Shown piece by piece: positions 33,030-41,963 of a stretch of DNA of 53,670 nt. This DNA is from Brevibacterium sp. 239c. Lineage in GTDB: Bacteria; Actinomycetota; Actinomycetes; Actinomycetales; Brevibacteriaceae. A program made the translations under genes and the position numbers. The notes under the pieces were generated by a model. The model saw only the letters and a program-made list of their open reading frames with translations. It made no database searches and was not told the origin of the DNA. The DNA lies in NCBI RefSeq assembly GCF_900169365.1, contig NZ_FXZH01000025.1, positions 1-53,670 on the forward strand, read 5' to 3'. Within the stretch, counting starts at the first letter, position 1; every line of letters begins with the position of its first letter.

Positions 33030-33680
33030 GTGAATACCGCAGACACTCTTCCTGACGACGACATCGACGTGGTACCGCAGACCCGATCTTGGGTGCTGCG
33101 ACCGACGAGTCTCGGCATCTTCCTCATTGTGGCCTCCGTCGTCGGCTTCTTGGCGTCCTTCGCTTTGGCCGTCGAGAAGTACGAGAAGTTGGAAGATCCC
33201 AACGCGGTGCTCTCCTGTGACCTCAACCCGTTCTTCTCCTGCGGATCGGTGATGGAGGCTCCTGAGAGTCAGCTCTTCGGCTTTCCCAACCAGCTTCTGG
33301 GAATCGGAGCCTTCATATTCCCTCTGCTCCTCGGCGTGTTGCTTTTGGCCGGAGCGAAGATCCCGCGGTGGGTGATGGTCGGGCTCAACATCGGCCTCGC
33401 TCTCGGCACCGCGCTCGTCATGTTCTTGTTCTATATCTCGATCTTCAAGATCGGCGTCGGCTGCCCCTGGTGCATGGTGGTGTGGACGATGACGATCCCG
33501 ATGTTCGTCGCAGTCACGTCCCACAATGTTCTGGCCGGCAATTTCGGTGCTCGGCTCGCCCAGAATCCGACCGCCAGGGTCTTGGCCAAGGAGAACGTGG
33601 CGATCTTCGTTCTGTGGATGCTCGTCATCGCGGCCAGCATCGTCGTCCAGTTCTGGAACTTCTTCTCGACTCTGATCTGA
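33030..33680 (+). CDS. Vitamin K epoxide reductase (VKOR) family protein
   Basis: A 216-residue membrane protein with GTG start at 33030. After a 25-residue cytoplasmic N-terminus, it has about five transmembrane helices. Periplasmic-loop cysteines are in VLSCDLNPFFSCGSVM (spacing CxxxxxxC) and the redox-active pair is GCPWCMV, with the conserved Ser/Asn region (FPNQLLGI). Actinobacterial VKOR replaces DsbB, reoxidising a DsbA-like thiol oxidase using menaquinone. No DsbA gene is adjacent. It ends in a shared hairpin before ndk. Confidence 0.93.
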   Translation: MNTADTLPDDDIDVVPQTRSWVLRPTSLGIFLIVASVVGFLASFALAVEKYEKLEDPNAVLSCDLNPFFSCGSVMEAPESQLFGFPNQLLGIGAFIFPLLLGVLLLAGAKIPRWVMVGLNIGLALGTALVMFLFYISIFKIGVGCPWCMVVWTMTIPMFVAVTSHNVLAGNFGARLAQNPTARVLAKENVAIFVLWMLVIAASIVVQFWNFFSTLI

Positions 33681-33700
33681 ACCGAAGTCCTGAACTGAAA

Positions 33701-33761
33701 AGACGCGGGTGTCCTGCCGCAGATTCTTCCGAGAAAGCTCTGCCGCAGGGCACCCGCGTCT
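33701..33761. terminator. Long hairpin between convergent VKOR and ndk genes
   Basis: Arms of 22 bases (33701-33722 and 33740-33761), matched apart from one mismatch and one G-T pair, with a 17-base loop. It is preceded by AAA on the plus strand and probably acts as a bidirectional terminator for both genes. Confidence 0.8.
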
Positions 33762-33774
33762 GTGCGCAGAGGGA

Positions 33775-34188
33775 TCAGGCGGAGTACCAGATTCCGATCT
33801 CGCGTTCGGCAGATTCAACGGAATCGGATCCGTGCACGAGGTTCTTCTGAACCTTCTCGCCCCAGTCGCGGCCCAGGTCGCCGCGGATCGTGCCGGGCGC
33901 TGCTGCCGTGGGGTCGGTTGCACCTGCCAGTGAGCGGAACCCGGGGATCACGCCCTGGCCGGAGGCGATGATCGAAACGATCGGTCCTTCGGACATGAAG
34001 TCGACGAGGGGCTGGTAGAAGGGTTTGCCCTCATGCTCCGCGTAGTGAGCGGAGAGTTCCTCCGCGGTCGCGGTCCGCAGCGACAGCGCGTCGATGGCGT
34101 ACCCCTTGGCTTCGATCCGAGCGAGGATCTGTCCCACGAGTCCACGCGCGACACCATCGGGCTTGATGAGGATGAGAGTGCGTTCCAT
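33775..34188 (-). CDS. ndk: Nucleoside diphosphate kinase
   Basis: A 137-residue enzyme with RTLILIKPDGVARGLVGQI, MSEGPIVSIIASGQ, the ATDP and GTIRGDLGRD elements, and the active-site His in KNLVHGSDSVESAEREI. It balances NTP and dNTP pools by phosphate transfer through the phospho-His. It lies 82 bases downstream of the DUF4233 gene in the ileS-folC-DUF4233-ndk order typical of Micrococcales. Confidence 0.97.
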   Translation of the reverse strand: MERTLILIKPDGVARGLVGQILARIEAKGYAIDALSLRTATAEELSAHYAEHEGKPFYQPLVDFMSEGPIVSIIASGQGVIPGFRSLAGATDPTAAAPGTIRGDLGRDWGEKVQKNLVHGSDSVESAEREIGIWYSA

Positions 34189-34270
34189 TCCGGTCCTTTT
34201 CGTTTATGCGATGATCGGCGGTCATAGTTTAACCGCCGTTGAGGTCATTGATGTCAACCGCCCAGGCGGT

Positions 34271-34636
34271 TCAGGCCCGTTCGGCCACTTCTCTGTCGAT
34301 CCGTGCCGACCAGTACACCGACACCGCCCACATGGCGATGAAGATCGCTGCGACGAAGAACATCGAGGTGACGAGGAATCCCGAGGCCAGCAGAAGGATC
34401 TGCACGACCCAGCCCAGCGCCACGCCAGGCCGTTTCTGGCCGATCCGACGTGGCAGCAGCACCACCGCCACGATCGCCAGAACCGCGATCACGGAGGCAC
34501 CGAGGAGGAGCTGGCCCAGGCTCAGAGACCCTGCGGCCTTCACTTCCAACCCATAGGCGGTGAGCACTGCGAAGTAGACGATGAAGAGCTCACAGATCAG
34601 GATTGACCCGCAGAGGACGGGAAACTTCGACTTCAT
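34271..34636 (-). CDS. DUF4233 membrane protein
   Basis: A 121-residue, four-helix membrane protein (LCGSILICELFIVYFAVL, LGQLLLGASVIAVLAIVAVV, LGWVVQILLLASGFLV, FFVAAIFIAMWAVSVYW). Its size, the R(x)GQKRPG loop and position between folC and ndk match the DUF4233 family. The function is unknown. It starts 4 bases after the folC stop. Confidence 0.88.
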   Translation of the reverse strand: MKSKFPVLCGSILICELFIVYFAVLTAYGLEVKAAGSLSLGQLLLGASVIAVLAIVAVVLLPRRIGQKRPGVALGWVVQILLLASGFLVTSMFFVAAIFIAMWAVSVYWSARIDREVAERA

Positions 34637-34640
34637 CAGC

Positions 34641-36029
34641 TCATTCCTCCTTGCCCAGCAGCAGACGTGCCTCGGCCACTGTATGCAGTGACCCTGTGAC
34701 CACGATTCCTGGACTCGTCGCCCCTGAATTGTTCGCCAGGTCGATGGCCTTCATCAGCGCCGCATTGAGATCCGGTGTCTCGATCACCGAGTCCTCATCC
34801 ACCCACTCGCGGACGGACTCGGCCAAATCATGGGCATCCATAGACCGGGAATTCAACGCTTGGCTGACGACGAACACATCGGCACTGCGGTGGAGCTCCT
34901 CAAGTACGCCGAGGATGTCCTTGTCGGCGAACATGGCCAGGACCATCACGGTGTAGTCGAAGTCGAACGCCTCGGTGATGGTTTCGGCCAGCACGTGGGC
35001 GGCGTCGGGGTTGTGCGCCCCGTCGACGACCACGGCCGGGCCCGTGCGAACAAGCTCGGCACGTCCAGGAGACGTCACATGAGACAGACCTTCGGCCACT
35101 GTGTCAAGGACCAGCGGCTTGTCCTCATCGCTGAGGAACGCCTCGGCCGCGACCACGGCCACAGCGGCGTTGTGTGCCTGATGGATGCCGTGCAGCGGCA
35201 CGAAGATGTCGGTGTAGACATCACGAATTCCCTGCACTGTGATGAGCTGTCCGTCGACGGCGCGGGTGCGGTCGAGCAGACGGAAATTACGTTCCTCAGT
35301 CAGCGCGAGAATACCTCGGCGCTCCACCTCGGCGTCCAAGGCAGTCTGTGCCTCTTCGGCCTGTGCACCGATGACAGCGACCGGATTCGGTGCTGGTGAG
35401 GGGTCGAGACTGCGGTTGAGGATTCCGGCCTTGGTGGTGGCGATCTCGGTGAGCGTGTCGCCGAGGAACTCCTGATGATCAAGACCGACCTTTGTGAAGA
35501 CGCAGACCTGAGCATCGGCGACGTTCGTCGAATCCCATTCGCCGCCCATGCCCACTTCGGTCACCACAACGTCGACGGGGGCATCGGCGAACACGGACAA
35601 AGCCAGGATCGTCAGCGCCTCGAAGAACGTCAGCTTTCCGCGCTCTTCGGCAACGAGTTCCGCATCGACGAGGTCGAGCACCGGTGAGATCTCGTCATAG
35701 ATGCGGACGAAGGTCTCGTCCGGGACAGGACCGCCGTCAACGGAGATCCGCTCGGTCACAGAATGCAGGTGCGGGCTGGTGAACCGGCCCACTCGCAGAT
35801 CGTGAGCGGACACGATCGAATCGATCATCCGAACGGTCGAGGTTTTGCCGTTCGTGCCGGTGACGGTGATGACCGGTGCCGCCTGGTGTATGTCACCGAG
35901 GAGCTCACAGGCACGTCGGGTCGCATCGAGTCGGACTTCGATCTGAGTCTCCCCAGCCCGCGCCAGCAGTGCTGCATAGACGCGGACGATCTGGGAATCT
36001 GGAGTCTCGACGCGCTCGTCCGGGCTCAT
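34641..36029 (-). CDS. folC: Dihydrofolate / folylpolyglutamate synthase FolC
   Basis: A 462-residue Mur-ligase-family enzyme. It has the P-loop [15 protein letters not shown], the FolC motif [33 protein letters not shown] and the C-domain [22 protein letters not shown]. It adds glutamate to dihydropteroate or folate. The start overlaps the ileS stop by 4 bases, so it is translated with ileS. Confidence 0.95.
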   Translation of the reverse strand: MSPDERVETPDSQIVRVYAALLARAGETQIEVRLDATRRACELLGDIHQAAPVITVTGTNGKTSTVRMIDSIVSAHDLRVGRFTSPHLHSVTERISVDGGPVPDETFVRIYDEISPVLDLVDAELVAEERGKLTFFEALTILALSVFADAPVDVVVTEVGMGGEWDSTNVADAQVCVFTKVGLDHQEFLGDTLTEIATTKAGILNRSLDPSPAPNPVAVIGAQAEEAQTALDAEVERRGILALTEERNFRLLDRTRAVDGQLITVQGIRDVYTDIFVPLHGIHQAHNAAVAVVAAEAFLSDEDKPLVLDTVAEGLSHVTSPGRAELVRTGPAVVVDGAHNPDAAHVLAETITEAFDFDYTVMVLAMFADKDILGVLEELHRSADVFVVSQALNSRSMDAHDLAESVREWVDEDSVIETPDLNAALMKAIDLANNSGATSPGIVVTGSLHTVAEARLLLGKEE

Positions 36030-39000
36030 GCTCGGCTCACAGCGAGACGTGTACCGGCGGGCAGTTCCTCAGGGGTGAAGACCTGCCCCGCACCGTCGAC
36101 GTCAGCGAAGTCGAGTGAGGCGGCCAGTGTCTCACCGGCGATGAGTGCCTGGTGGGCTCTCAGCGCGGCTGCCAGGTCCGTCTCCGCCTCGATGACGACT
36201 GTGATCCGATCGGAGATGTGCAGGTCCAGCTGCTTGCGGATTCCCTGGATGGCACGAACCGTGTCACGAGCGACGCCTTCGGCCTCGAGCTCGGGGGTGA
36301 CTCGTGTGTCGAGTGCCAGGAAGCCGGTGTCGAGCGCGGCGAGTTCCATCCCTTCCGTGCCGGATTCTGCCACGGATTCCAGAGAGTATTCGCCCTCGAC
36401 CAGATCGATGCCGCCGCTGGTGACCGTGCCGTCGTCGGCGACCGACCAATCGCCGGTCTTCGAGGCTTTGATCACCTGCTGCACTTGCTTGCCCAACCTG
36501 GGGCCGGCGGCGCGGGCATTGACCACAAGATTCTGTGACAGGGAGAACCCGGCAGCTTCCGCCTCGGCGACATCGAGGACTTCGACCTCACGGACGTTGA
36601 GCTCATCGGAGATGATGTCGGTGAACTCGCTGCCCAGGTCGGTGTCATCGGCAACGGTGAGCTTGGCCAGCGGCAGGCGCACCCGCAACTGGTTGGCTTT
36701 GCGCACCGATGAGGCAGTTGAGCAGATGTCACGCGTCAGGTCCATTGCGGACACGAGATCGGCATCAGCGGGGAACAGGCTCGCATCCGGATAATCAGCC
36801 AGGTGGACCGACCTCTCACCGGTCAGTCCGCGATAGATCTCTTCGACAGTGAACGGCAGCAGCGGGGCCGCCACGCGGCAGAAGGCTTCGAGGCAGGTGG
36901 AAAAGACGTCGAAGGACTCATGTGTCTCCTCGGTGCCGTCCCAGAAACGACGGCGGGAGCGGCGCACGTACCAGTTGGTGAGCATATCGAGGTAGCTGCG
37001 AACCAGCTCGCAGGCCGCCCAGATGTCGAGGCCCTCCATTGCGTCTGCGAAGTCTGCGATCAGGTCGTGGGTCTTCGCCAGCAGGTACCGGTCGAGCACC
37101 TGGCTCGAATAGTAGCGGGCTTCGGCCTGGTACCCGGCCTTCTCGCCATCGGCTCCGTCTGCGGTGTTGGAATAGGTGGCGAAGAACTGCCAGGTGTTCC
37201 ACAGCGGGAGAACGACCTGTCGCACTCCGTCACGGATACCCTGCTCTGTCACGACGAGGTTGCCGCCGCGCAGGATGGATGAAGCCATGAGGAACCAACG
37301 CATCGCATCGGAGCCGTCACGGTCGAAGACCTCGTTGACGTCAGGGTAGTTGCGCAGCGACTTCGACATCTTCTGTCCATCGGAGCCCAAGACGATGCCG
37401 TGGGAAATGCAGTTGGTGAATGCAGGACGATCGAAGATCGCTGTCGAAAGCACGTGCAGTAGATAGAACCAGCCACGCGTCTGTCCGACGTACTCCACGA
37501 TGAAGTCGGCCGGGAAATGGTTGTCGAACCATTCCGAGTTCTCAAACGGGTAGTGGACCTGGGCGTAGCTCATGGATCCTGAATCGAACCAGACGTCGAA
37601 GATCTCAGGGATACGGCGCATCATCGACTGACCGGTCGGATCGTCAGGGTTGGGTCGGACCAAGTCGTCGACCCAGGGCCGGTGCAGGTCGACTTCGCCC
37701 TGGTCATTGAGCGGCAGGCGCCCGAAGTCGGCTTCGATGTCGGCCAGTGATCCGTACACATCGGTGCGGGGATACGAAGGGTCGTCGGAGGTCCAGACCG
37801 GGATCGGTGAACCCCAGAAGCGGTTGCGCGAGATCGACCAGTCTCGTGCGTTCTCCAGCCATTTCCCGAACTGTCCGTGCTTGACGTTGTCGGGCACCCA
37901 GTTGATCTGTTCGTTGAGTTCGACCATGCGGTCCTTGAACTCGGTCACCCGGACGAACCAGGAGGACACGGCGCGGTAGATCAGCGGATTGCGGCAGCGC
38001 CAGCAGTGCGGGTAGGAGTGTTCGTAGGATTCGTGACGGACGAGCAGCGCCGAGCGACCCTCCAGCGGACCAGTGGAATTGCGCAGGTCCTTGATGATGG
38101 CTTTGTTGGCGTCGAAGACCTGCTGGCCTGCGTAGTCGGCCACCGTGGAGTCGAAGCGGCCAGCGTCATCGACAGGACGGGCCGCAGTGATGCCGTATGA
38201 GTCGGTGAGGTCCTTGTCCTCTTCGCCGAAGGCTGGAGACTGGTGGACGATTCCGGTGCCTTCGTCGGTCGTGACGAAGTCGGCTTCGAGGATGGTGTGC
38301 ATCCGTTCGCCGAATTCTTCCTGTCGGCCTTCGAAGTACGGGAAGGCCGGCTCGTATTCGCGTCCGAGGAGTTCACTGCCGGAGAATGTGCGCAGCACCT
38401 CGGGGTTCTCCCCCAGCTCACGCTGGTAGGTGCCGAGGCGGGCCTCGGCAAGAATCAGGGTCTTACCCTGCAGTTCCGCAGCGCCGTCCTCACCAGCGAC
38501 GACGGCGACCAGTGGGATCTCAGGATTGATCGCGACAGCCTGGTTGGACGGAACAGTCCATGGCGTCGTGGTCCAGATGAGGACCCATTCGTCGGACTCT
38601 TTGAGCTTGTAGCCGATGGTTACGGCAGGGTCTTGGCGCGACTTGTAGACATCGTCGTCCATCCGCAGCTCGTGGTTCGACAGCGGAGTCTGGTCTTTCC
38701 AGCAGTAGGGCAGGACGCGGTAGCCCTCGTAGACGAGACCCTTGTCCCAGAGCTGCTTGAACGCCCAGATCACGCTTTCCATGTATTCGACGTTCAGCGT
38801 CTTATAGTCGTTCTCAAAATCGACCCACCGGCCCTGGCGGGTGACGTACTCTTCCCATTCCTTCGTGTATTTCAGCACAGAGGAACGGCAGGTGTCATTG
38901 AATGCGGCCAGGCCCATTCCGCTGATCTCAGACTTATCGGTGATGCCCAACTGACGCTCGGCCTCAAGCTCTGCGGGGAGGCCATGGGTGTCCCAACCGA

Positions 39001-39292
39001 AACGGCGATCGACCTTCTTACCGCGCATGGTCTGGAAGCGCGGGACAACGTCCTTGACGTATCCGGTCAGCAGGTGACCGTAGTGGGGCAGTCCGTTGGC
39101 GAAGGGAGGGCCATCATAGAAGACGAACTCGTTCTCACCATTCTGCCCGGCATCACGCTGGTCGATGGAGGCTTGGAATGTGTCGTCCTGCTGCCAGTAG
39201 GCGAGCACTGCCTCTTCGATGGCGGGGAAATCCGGCGAGGCACTGAGGCCGAAGGCCGAGGTCGATACCTTGGGATACAACGGTTGCGTCAT
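36026..39292 (-). CDS. ileS: Isoleucyl-tRNA synthetase
   Basis: A 1088-residue class I synthetase. Its HIGH motif is [20 protein letters not shown] and its KMSKS motif is [15 protein letters not shown]. The editing domain (CP1) carries the TTPWTVPSN element and the C-terminus an anticodon-binding domain. Length and the HYGH form suggest the eukaryote/archaeal-like IleS class (type 2), common in actinobacteria and linked to lower mupirocin sensitivity; class assignment is inference. It is controlled by the T-box directly upstream and overlaps folC. Confidence 0.96.
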   Translation of the reverse strand: MTQPLYPKVSTSAFGLSASPDFPAIEEAVLAYWQQDDTFQASIDQRDAGQNGENEFVFYDGPPFANGLPHYGHLLTGYVKDVVPRFQTMRGKKVDRRFGWDTHGLPAELEAERQLGITDKSEISGMGLAAFNDTCRSSVLKYTKEWEEYVTRQGRWVDFENDYKTLNVEYMESVIWAFKQLWDKGLVYEGYRVLPYCWKDQTPLSNHELRMDDDVYKSRQDPAVTIGYKLKESDEWVLIWTTTPWTVPSNQAVAINPEIPLVAVVAGEDGAAELQGKTLILAEARLGTYQRELGENPEVLRTFSGSELLGREYEPAFPYFEGRQEEFGERMHTILEADFVTTDEGTGIVHQSPAFGEEDKDLTDSYGITAARPVDDAGRFDSTVADYAGQQVFDANKAIIKDLRNSTGPLEGRSALLVRHESYEHSYPHCWRCRNPLIYRAVSSWFVRVTEFKDRMVELNEQINWVPDNVKHGQFGKWLENARDWSISRNRFWGSPIPVWTSDDPSYPRTDVYGSLADIEADFGRLPLNDQGEVDLHRPWVDDLVRPNPDDPTGQSMMRRIPEIFDVWFDSGSMSYAQVHYPFENSEWFDNHFPADFIVEYVGQTRGWFYLLHVLSTAIFDRPAFTNCISHGIVLGSDGQKMSKSLRNYPDVNEVFDRDGSDAMRWFLMASSILRGGNLVVTEQGIRDGVRQVVLPLWNTWQFFATYSNTADGADGEKAGYQAEARYYSSQVLDRYLLAKTHDLIADFADAMEGLDIWAACELVRSYLDMLTNWYVRRSRRRFWDGTEETHESFDVFSTCLEAFCRVAAPLLPFTVEEIYRGLTGERSVHLADYPDASLFPADADLVSAMDLTRDICSTASSVRKANQLRVRLPLAKLTVADDTDLGSEFTDIISDELNVREVEVLDVAEAEAAGFSLSQNLVVNARAAGPRLGKQVQQVIKASKTGDWSVADDGTVTSGGIDLVEGEYSLESVAESGTEGMELAALDTGFLALDTRVTPELEAEGVARDTVRAIQGIRKQLDLHISDRITVVIEAETDLAAALRAHQALIAGETLAASLDFADVDGAGQVFTPEELPAGTRLAVSRA

Positions 39293-39551
39293 GAGCGTCC
39301 TTTTGAGTCACTGCGGTCACTGTCACGAGGACGACATGTCTGCCGCGGTACCACCTCGCTTATCCGCTTTCAACGACTGTCGGGTGAGACAGACGATCAG
39401 CAGATCGCTCATAGCCGGAGTGATGACGGGTCCAACCGCCCGGTTCTACTGGGTGCGCACTGACCTGCCGAAGTCTTCGGCGAGGGTCGAACGTACTGTT
39501 CTTCCGGATGCTCCCCGGTGATGGCCGGATCGATGCACCCTCAATCGTATA
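39293..39551 (-). promoter_or_regulatory. ileS T-box riboswitch (translational, Ile ATC specifier)
   Basis: The minus strand carries TGGTACCGCGG (39353-39343), the T-box sequence that meets the uncharged tRNA acceptor end. Further upstream CACCGGGGAGC-ATC-CGGAAGAAC resembles an actinobacterial stem I; the specifier ATC (39509-39507) reads Ile. Downstream, CGTCCT (39333-39328) is complementary to AGGACG (39301-39296), which overlaps the Shine-Dalgarno site 3-8 bases before ATG. This is the sequestrator of a translational T-box. A possible -10 element (TATACGAT, 39551-39544) sits at the upstream edge. Uncharged tRNA-Ile should release the ribosome site. Confidence 0.9.
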
Positions 39552-39625
39552 CCTTGGCCCGGGGTGTCGACCATTCGCCGTATCCGGGTAGTCCGTGATC
39601 GAGTCTGTGTAGGTCTCTGACCCCT

Positions 39626-39694
39626 CGTGTTCAATGACCCTGATTATCCGTGTTCAGAGACCCGGGTTGTCCGTGTTCAGAGGCCCTGATTGCG
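39626..39694 (-). repeat. Three tandem 23-bp repeats at the end of the dehydrogenase gene
   Basis: Copies begin at 39626, 39649 and 39672, each starting CGTGTTCA(A/G) and containing ACCC or GCCC plus TGATT or GGGTT. The third copy includes the last six codons and stop of the short-chain dehydrogenase, so the repeat grew from or into the 3' end of that gene. It lies between that gene's end and the T-box promoter of ileS. Confidence 0.75.
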
Positions 39695-40432
39695 TGCGAC
39701 TTTGTGTTGTGCGGCCTGCGCGATCGGTCTGATCACCATCAGATCGACGTTGAAGTGGTGTGGTCGGGTCAGGGAATAGACCACGGCATCGGCGACGTCT
39801 TCTGCGGTGAGTGGATTTTCCACCCCTGCGTAGACTTTGTCGGCTTTGTCCTGGCTTCCACCGACTCGTTTCAGAGTGAACTCTTCGGTGGCGACCATGC
39901 CGGGGGCGATTTCGATGACGCGCACTGGTTCACCGGCAAGCTCGAGTCGCAGCGTCGCTGCGATCGAGTGTGTGCCGTGCTTGGCGGCAACGTACCCTCC
40001 CCCGCCTTCGTATGCCTGGTGTCCGGCAGTCGAGGACATGACGACGATGTCTCCGCGCCCGGATTCGATCAATGCGGGAAGGAATGCCTTGACGACTCGC
40101 AGCACTCCGAGGACGTTGACGTCGAACATGTCACGCCAACCCTCGACTGAGGATTCAGCGACGGTGTCGGTGCCGTAGGCAGCTCCCGCGTTGGCGACCA
40201 GAGAGTGCACCGGTCCCCCAGCCAGCACCTCGGCGGTAAGAGCTGCCACTGCGGCATCGTCGGTCAGGTCGGCCACGACATAGCTGGCACCGGTCTCTTC
40301 GCACAGTGCCTGCAGCTTCTCTTCTCTCCGGGCTACGGCGACGACGTCCCAGCCCTGCTCTCGCAGCTGGCGAACCGTCGCCGCACCGATTCCCGAACTC
40401 GCGCCTGTCACAACTGCTCTGAGTGTTTCCAT
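39677..40432 (-). CDS. Short-chain dehydrogenase/reductase (SDR)
   Basis: A 251-residue classical SDR. Start ATG at 40432 (site GGAGAAG), 34 codons into the longest frame. It has TGASSGIG (9-16), NAGA (81-84), the Ser of VMSSTAG (about 133), the catalytic YVAAK (Tyr147, Lys151), and APGMV afterwards. SDRs oxidise or reduce alcohols and ketones using NAD(P). The adenine-ribose loop carries VARREEKL, and the Arg favours NADP(H). The substrate is unknown. It stands alone between a T-box promoter and an acyltransferase gene. Confidence 0.92.
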   Translation of the reverse strand: METLRAVVTGASSGIGAATVRQLREQGWDVVAVARREEKLQALCEETGASYVVADLTDDAAVAALTAEVLAGGPVHSLVANAGAAYGTDTVAESSVEGWRDMFDVNVLGVLRVVKAFLPALIESGRGDIVVMSSTAGHQAYEGGGGYVAAKHGTHSIAATLRLELAGEPVRVIEIAPGMVATEEFTLKRVGGSQDKADKVYAGVENPLTAEDVADAVVYSLTRPHHFNVDLMVIRPIAQAAQHKVARNQGL

Positions 40433-40624
40433 CGCTGTGCTTCTCCATGCTTCTTCGTCGTTGTTCGTGGTTCCAGGTGTGCAACTTCCCGCGGGCTTCC
40501 ACCATCTGCTTGAGACCCTGCACGTTGGGGCCATTGTTCAGTCTACGGAGTGCCATCCGAGTCTGCCGGACGGATCGACAAACACAGCGCTGGAGGTCAC
40601 ACGCTGAGAGCCGAACGTCACGGG

Positions 40625-41803
40625 CTAAGCGCTGGTGGCGTCCGGATCACTCACCTGATCCGATTTCCGTATCTCTTCCGGTTCTTGCCTGGGACTGATC
40701 TTGCTTGTTCCAGCAGGGCGTGGAGTCGGCTTCGAATGTGGATTGCGAGGACCGCCTTCGCCGAATACGGCGCGCACGCCGGGAATCTTGACCGCCAGCC
40801 ACGTCACGGCAGCACAGATGACCGTGTAGACGAGCGGCATCGCGATCGCGTGGATAAGAACACCAGACACGGTCGTCGGCAGACCCATCTCGTTGCGCAC
40901 CGGGTAGAGCACCAGCGGGTGGAGCAGGAACACACCGAAGGAGTACGGGTAGAACCAGTGCAGAAGGCGGAATCCGTGATTCATGTGATGGTGGAGCAGG
41001 AGGTAGGCGGACAAAGAGGCGATGACGACTCCCGGTGAGAGGTACTCGTAGGGGAATACCCACGGTTTTTCGCCCGGGCCGAGTCCGGCCCAGACGATGG
41101 TCATCGCGATCGAACCGGCAAGCGCCAGCCAAGACAGCACGACGCCGCGGAAGGGGAGCACCACGTCCCGGAGCACCCAGCCGAGGATGTAGAAACCGGC
41201 CATCGGCAGGAACCGGGTGGCGATATTGGCCTCACCCACATCGAAGATGATGCTCGCCCACTGGTCGAGCATCCCGATCCCGAGGAAGATGAGTCCCGTC
41301 CCCCACTGCAGTCGCCGCGAACCGTGGACACTGAGCAGCCGGAAGAACGGTGTCAGCAGAGTCAGCCCGGCGAGTACGTAGAGGAAGTAGAGCTGTACGA
41401 ACGGCGAACCGGTGAGGATGGCAATTCCCGGGTTCCAACCGTCATCGGTCGGGAGCAGATAGAAGCGCCTGAAGAGGACGTAGACGGCAGTCCAGAACAC
41501 GAGGGGGATCCCGATTCTCCAGACGCGTTTGCTGAGGAATCGGCGCGGTTTATTGCCCCGCGCCGGGTCCAAAGCCAGTGCGCCGGAGATCATGATGAAC
41601 ACGGGAACTGACCATCTGGCGGCGGAGTCGAAACCGTTGGCGACCCACCAGTCGGGTCCCATTCCTGCGTAGTTCTCTTCAACGACGGTTCCCAGCGAAT
41701 GGATGGCGACGACTGCCACGATCGCGATCGCGCGAGCGGGGTTCATCCACGCGGTCGAGGTAGGGGGCAGGTTCTCTGATCCGATTCTGTCCAAGGGCGC
41801 CAT
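40625..41803 (-). CDS. Acyltransferase family 3 membrane protein
   Basis: A 392-residue protein with about ten transmembrane helices. The family-3 entry motif is AIAIVAVVAIHSLGTV, with catalytic His in the first helix, and RRFLSKRVWRIGIPLVFWT follows. The C-terminal cytoplasmic tail is Pro/Arg-rich. These proteins transfer acetyl or other acyl groups to sugars, peptidoglycan or lipids at the membrane (OatA-like or polysaccharide O-acetyltransferases). No SGNH domain is attached. The substrate cannot be named from context. Confidence 0.87.
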   Translation of the reverse strand: MAPLDRIGSENLPPTSTAWMNPARAIAIVAVVAIHSLGTVVEENYAGMGPDWWVANGFDSAARWSVPVFIMISGALALDPARGNKPRRFLSKRVWRIGIPLVFWTAVYVLFRRFYLLPTDDGWNPGIAILTGSPFVQLYFLYVLAGLTLLTPFFRLLSVHGSRRLQWGTGLIFLGIGMLDQWASIIFDVGEANIATRFLPMAGFYILGWVLRDVVLPFRGVVLSWLALAGSIAMTIVWAGLGPGEKPWVFPYEYLSPGVVIASLSAYLLLHHHMNHGFRLLHWFYPYSFGVFLLHPLVLYPVRNEMGLPTTVSGVLIHAIAMPLVYTVICAAVTWLAVKIPGVRAVFGEGGPRNPHSKPTPRPAGTSKISPRQEPEEIRKSDQVSDPDATSA

Positions 41804-41963
41804 GGTCCAATAATCTCATTTTCGGCCGCCGAAGCATCTCACGCTCCGTTCAGTGTGTGTCACGGTCCCAAACGAACTAGGTCGCTGCATCGGATGGCTG
41901 AAGTTCACTCACGCCGGTTGACCGGTTTGGCCCCAGGCCTCCCGGGTGAGAAAATCAAGAATT

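Noticed and set aside
38243..39463. 406-residue plus-strand frame over ileS and the T-box
   Set aside because: Antisense to ileS; no family motif.
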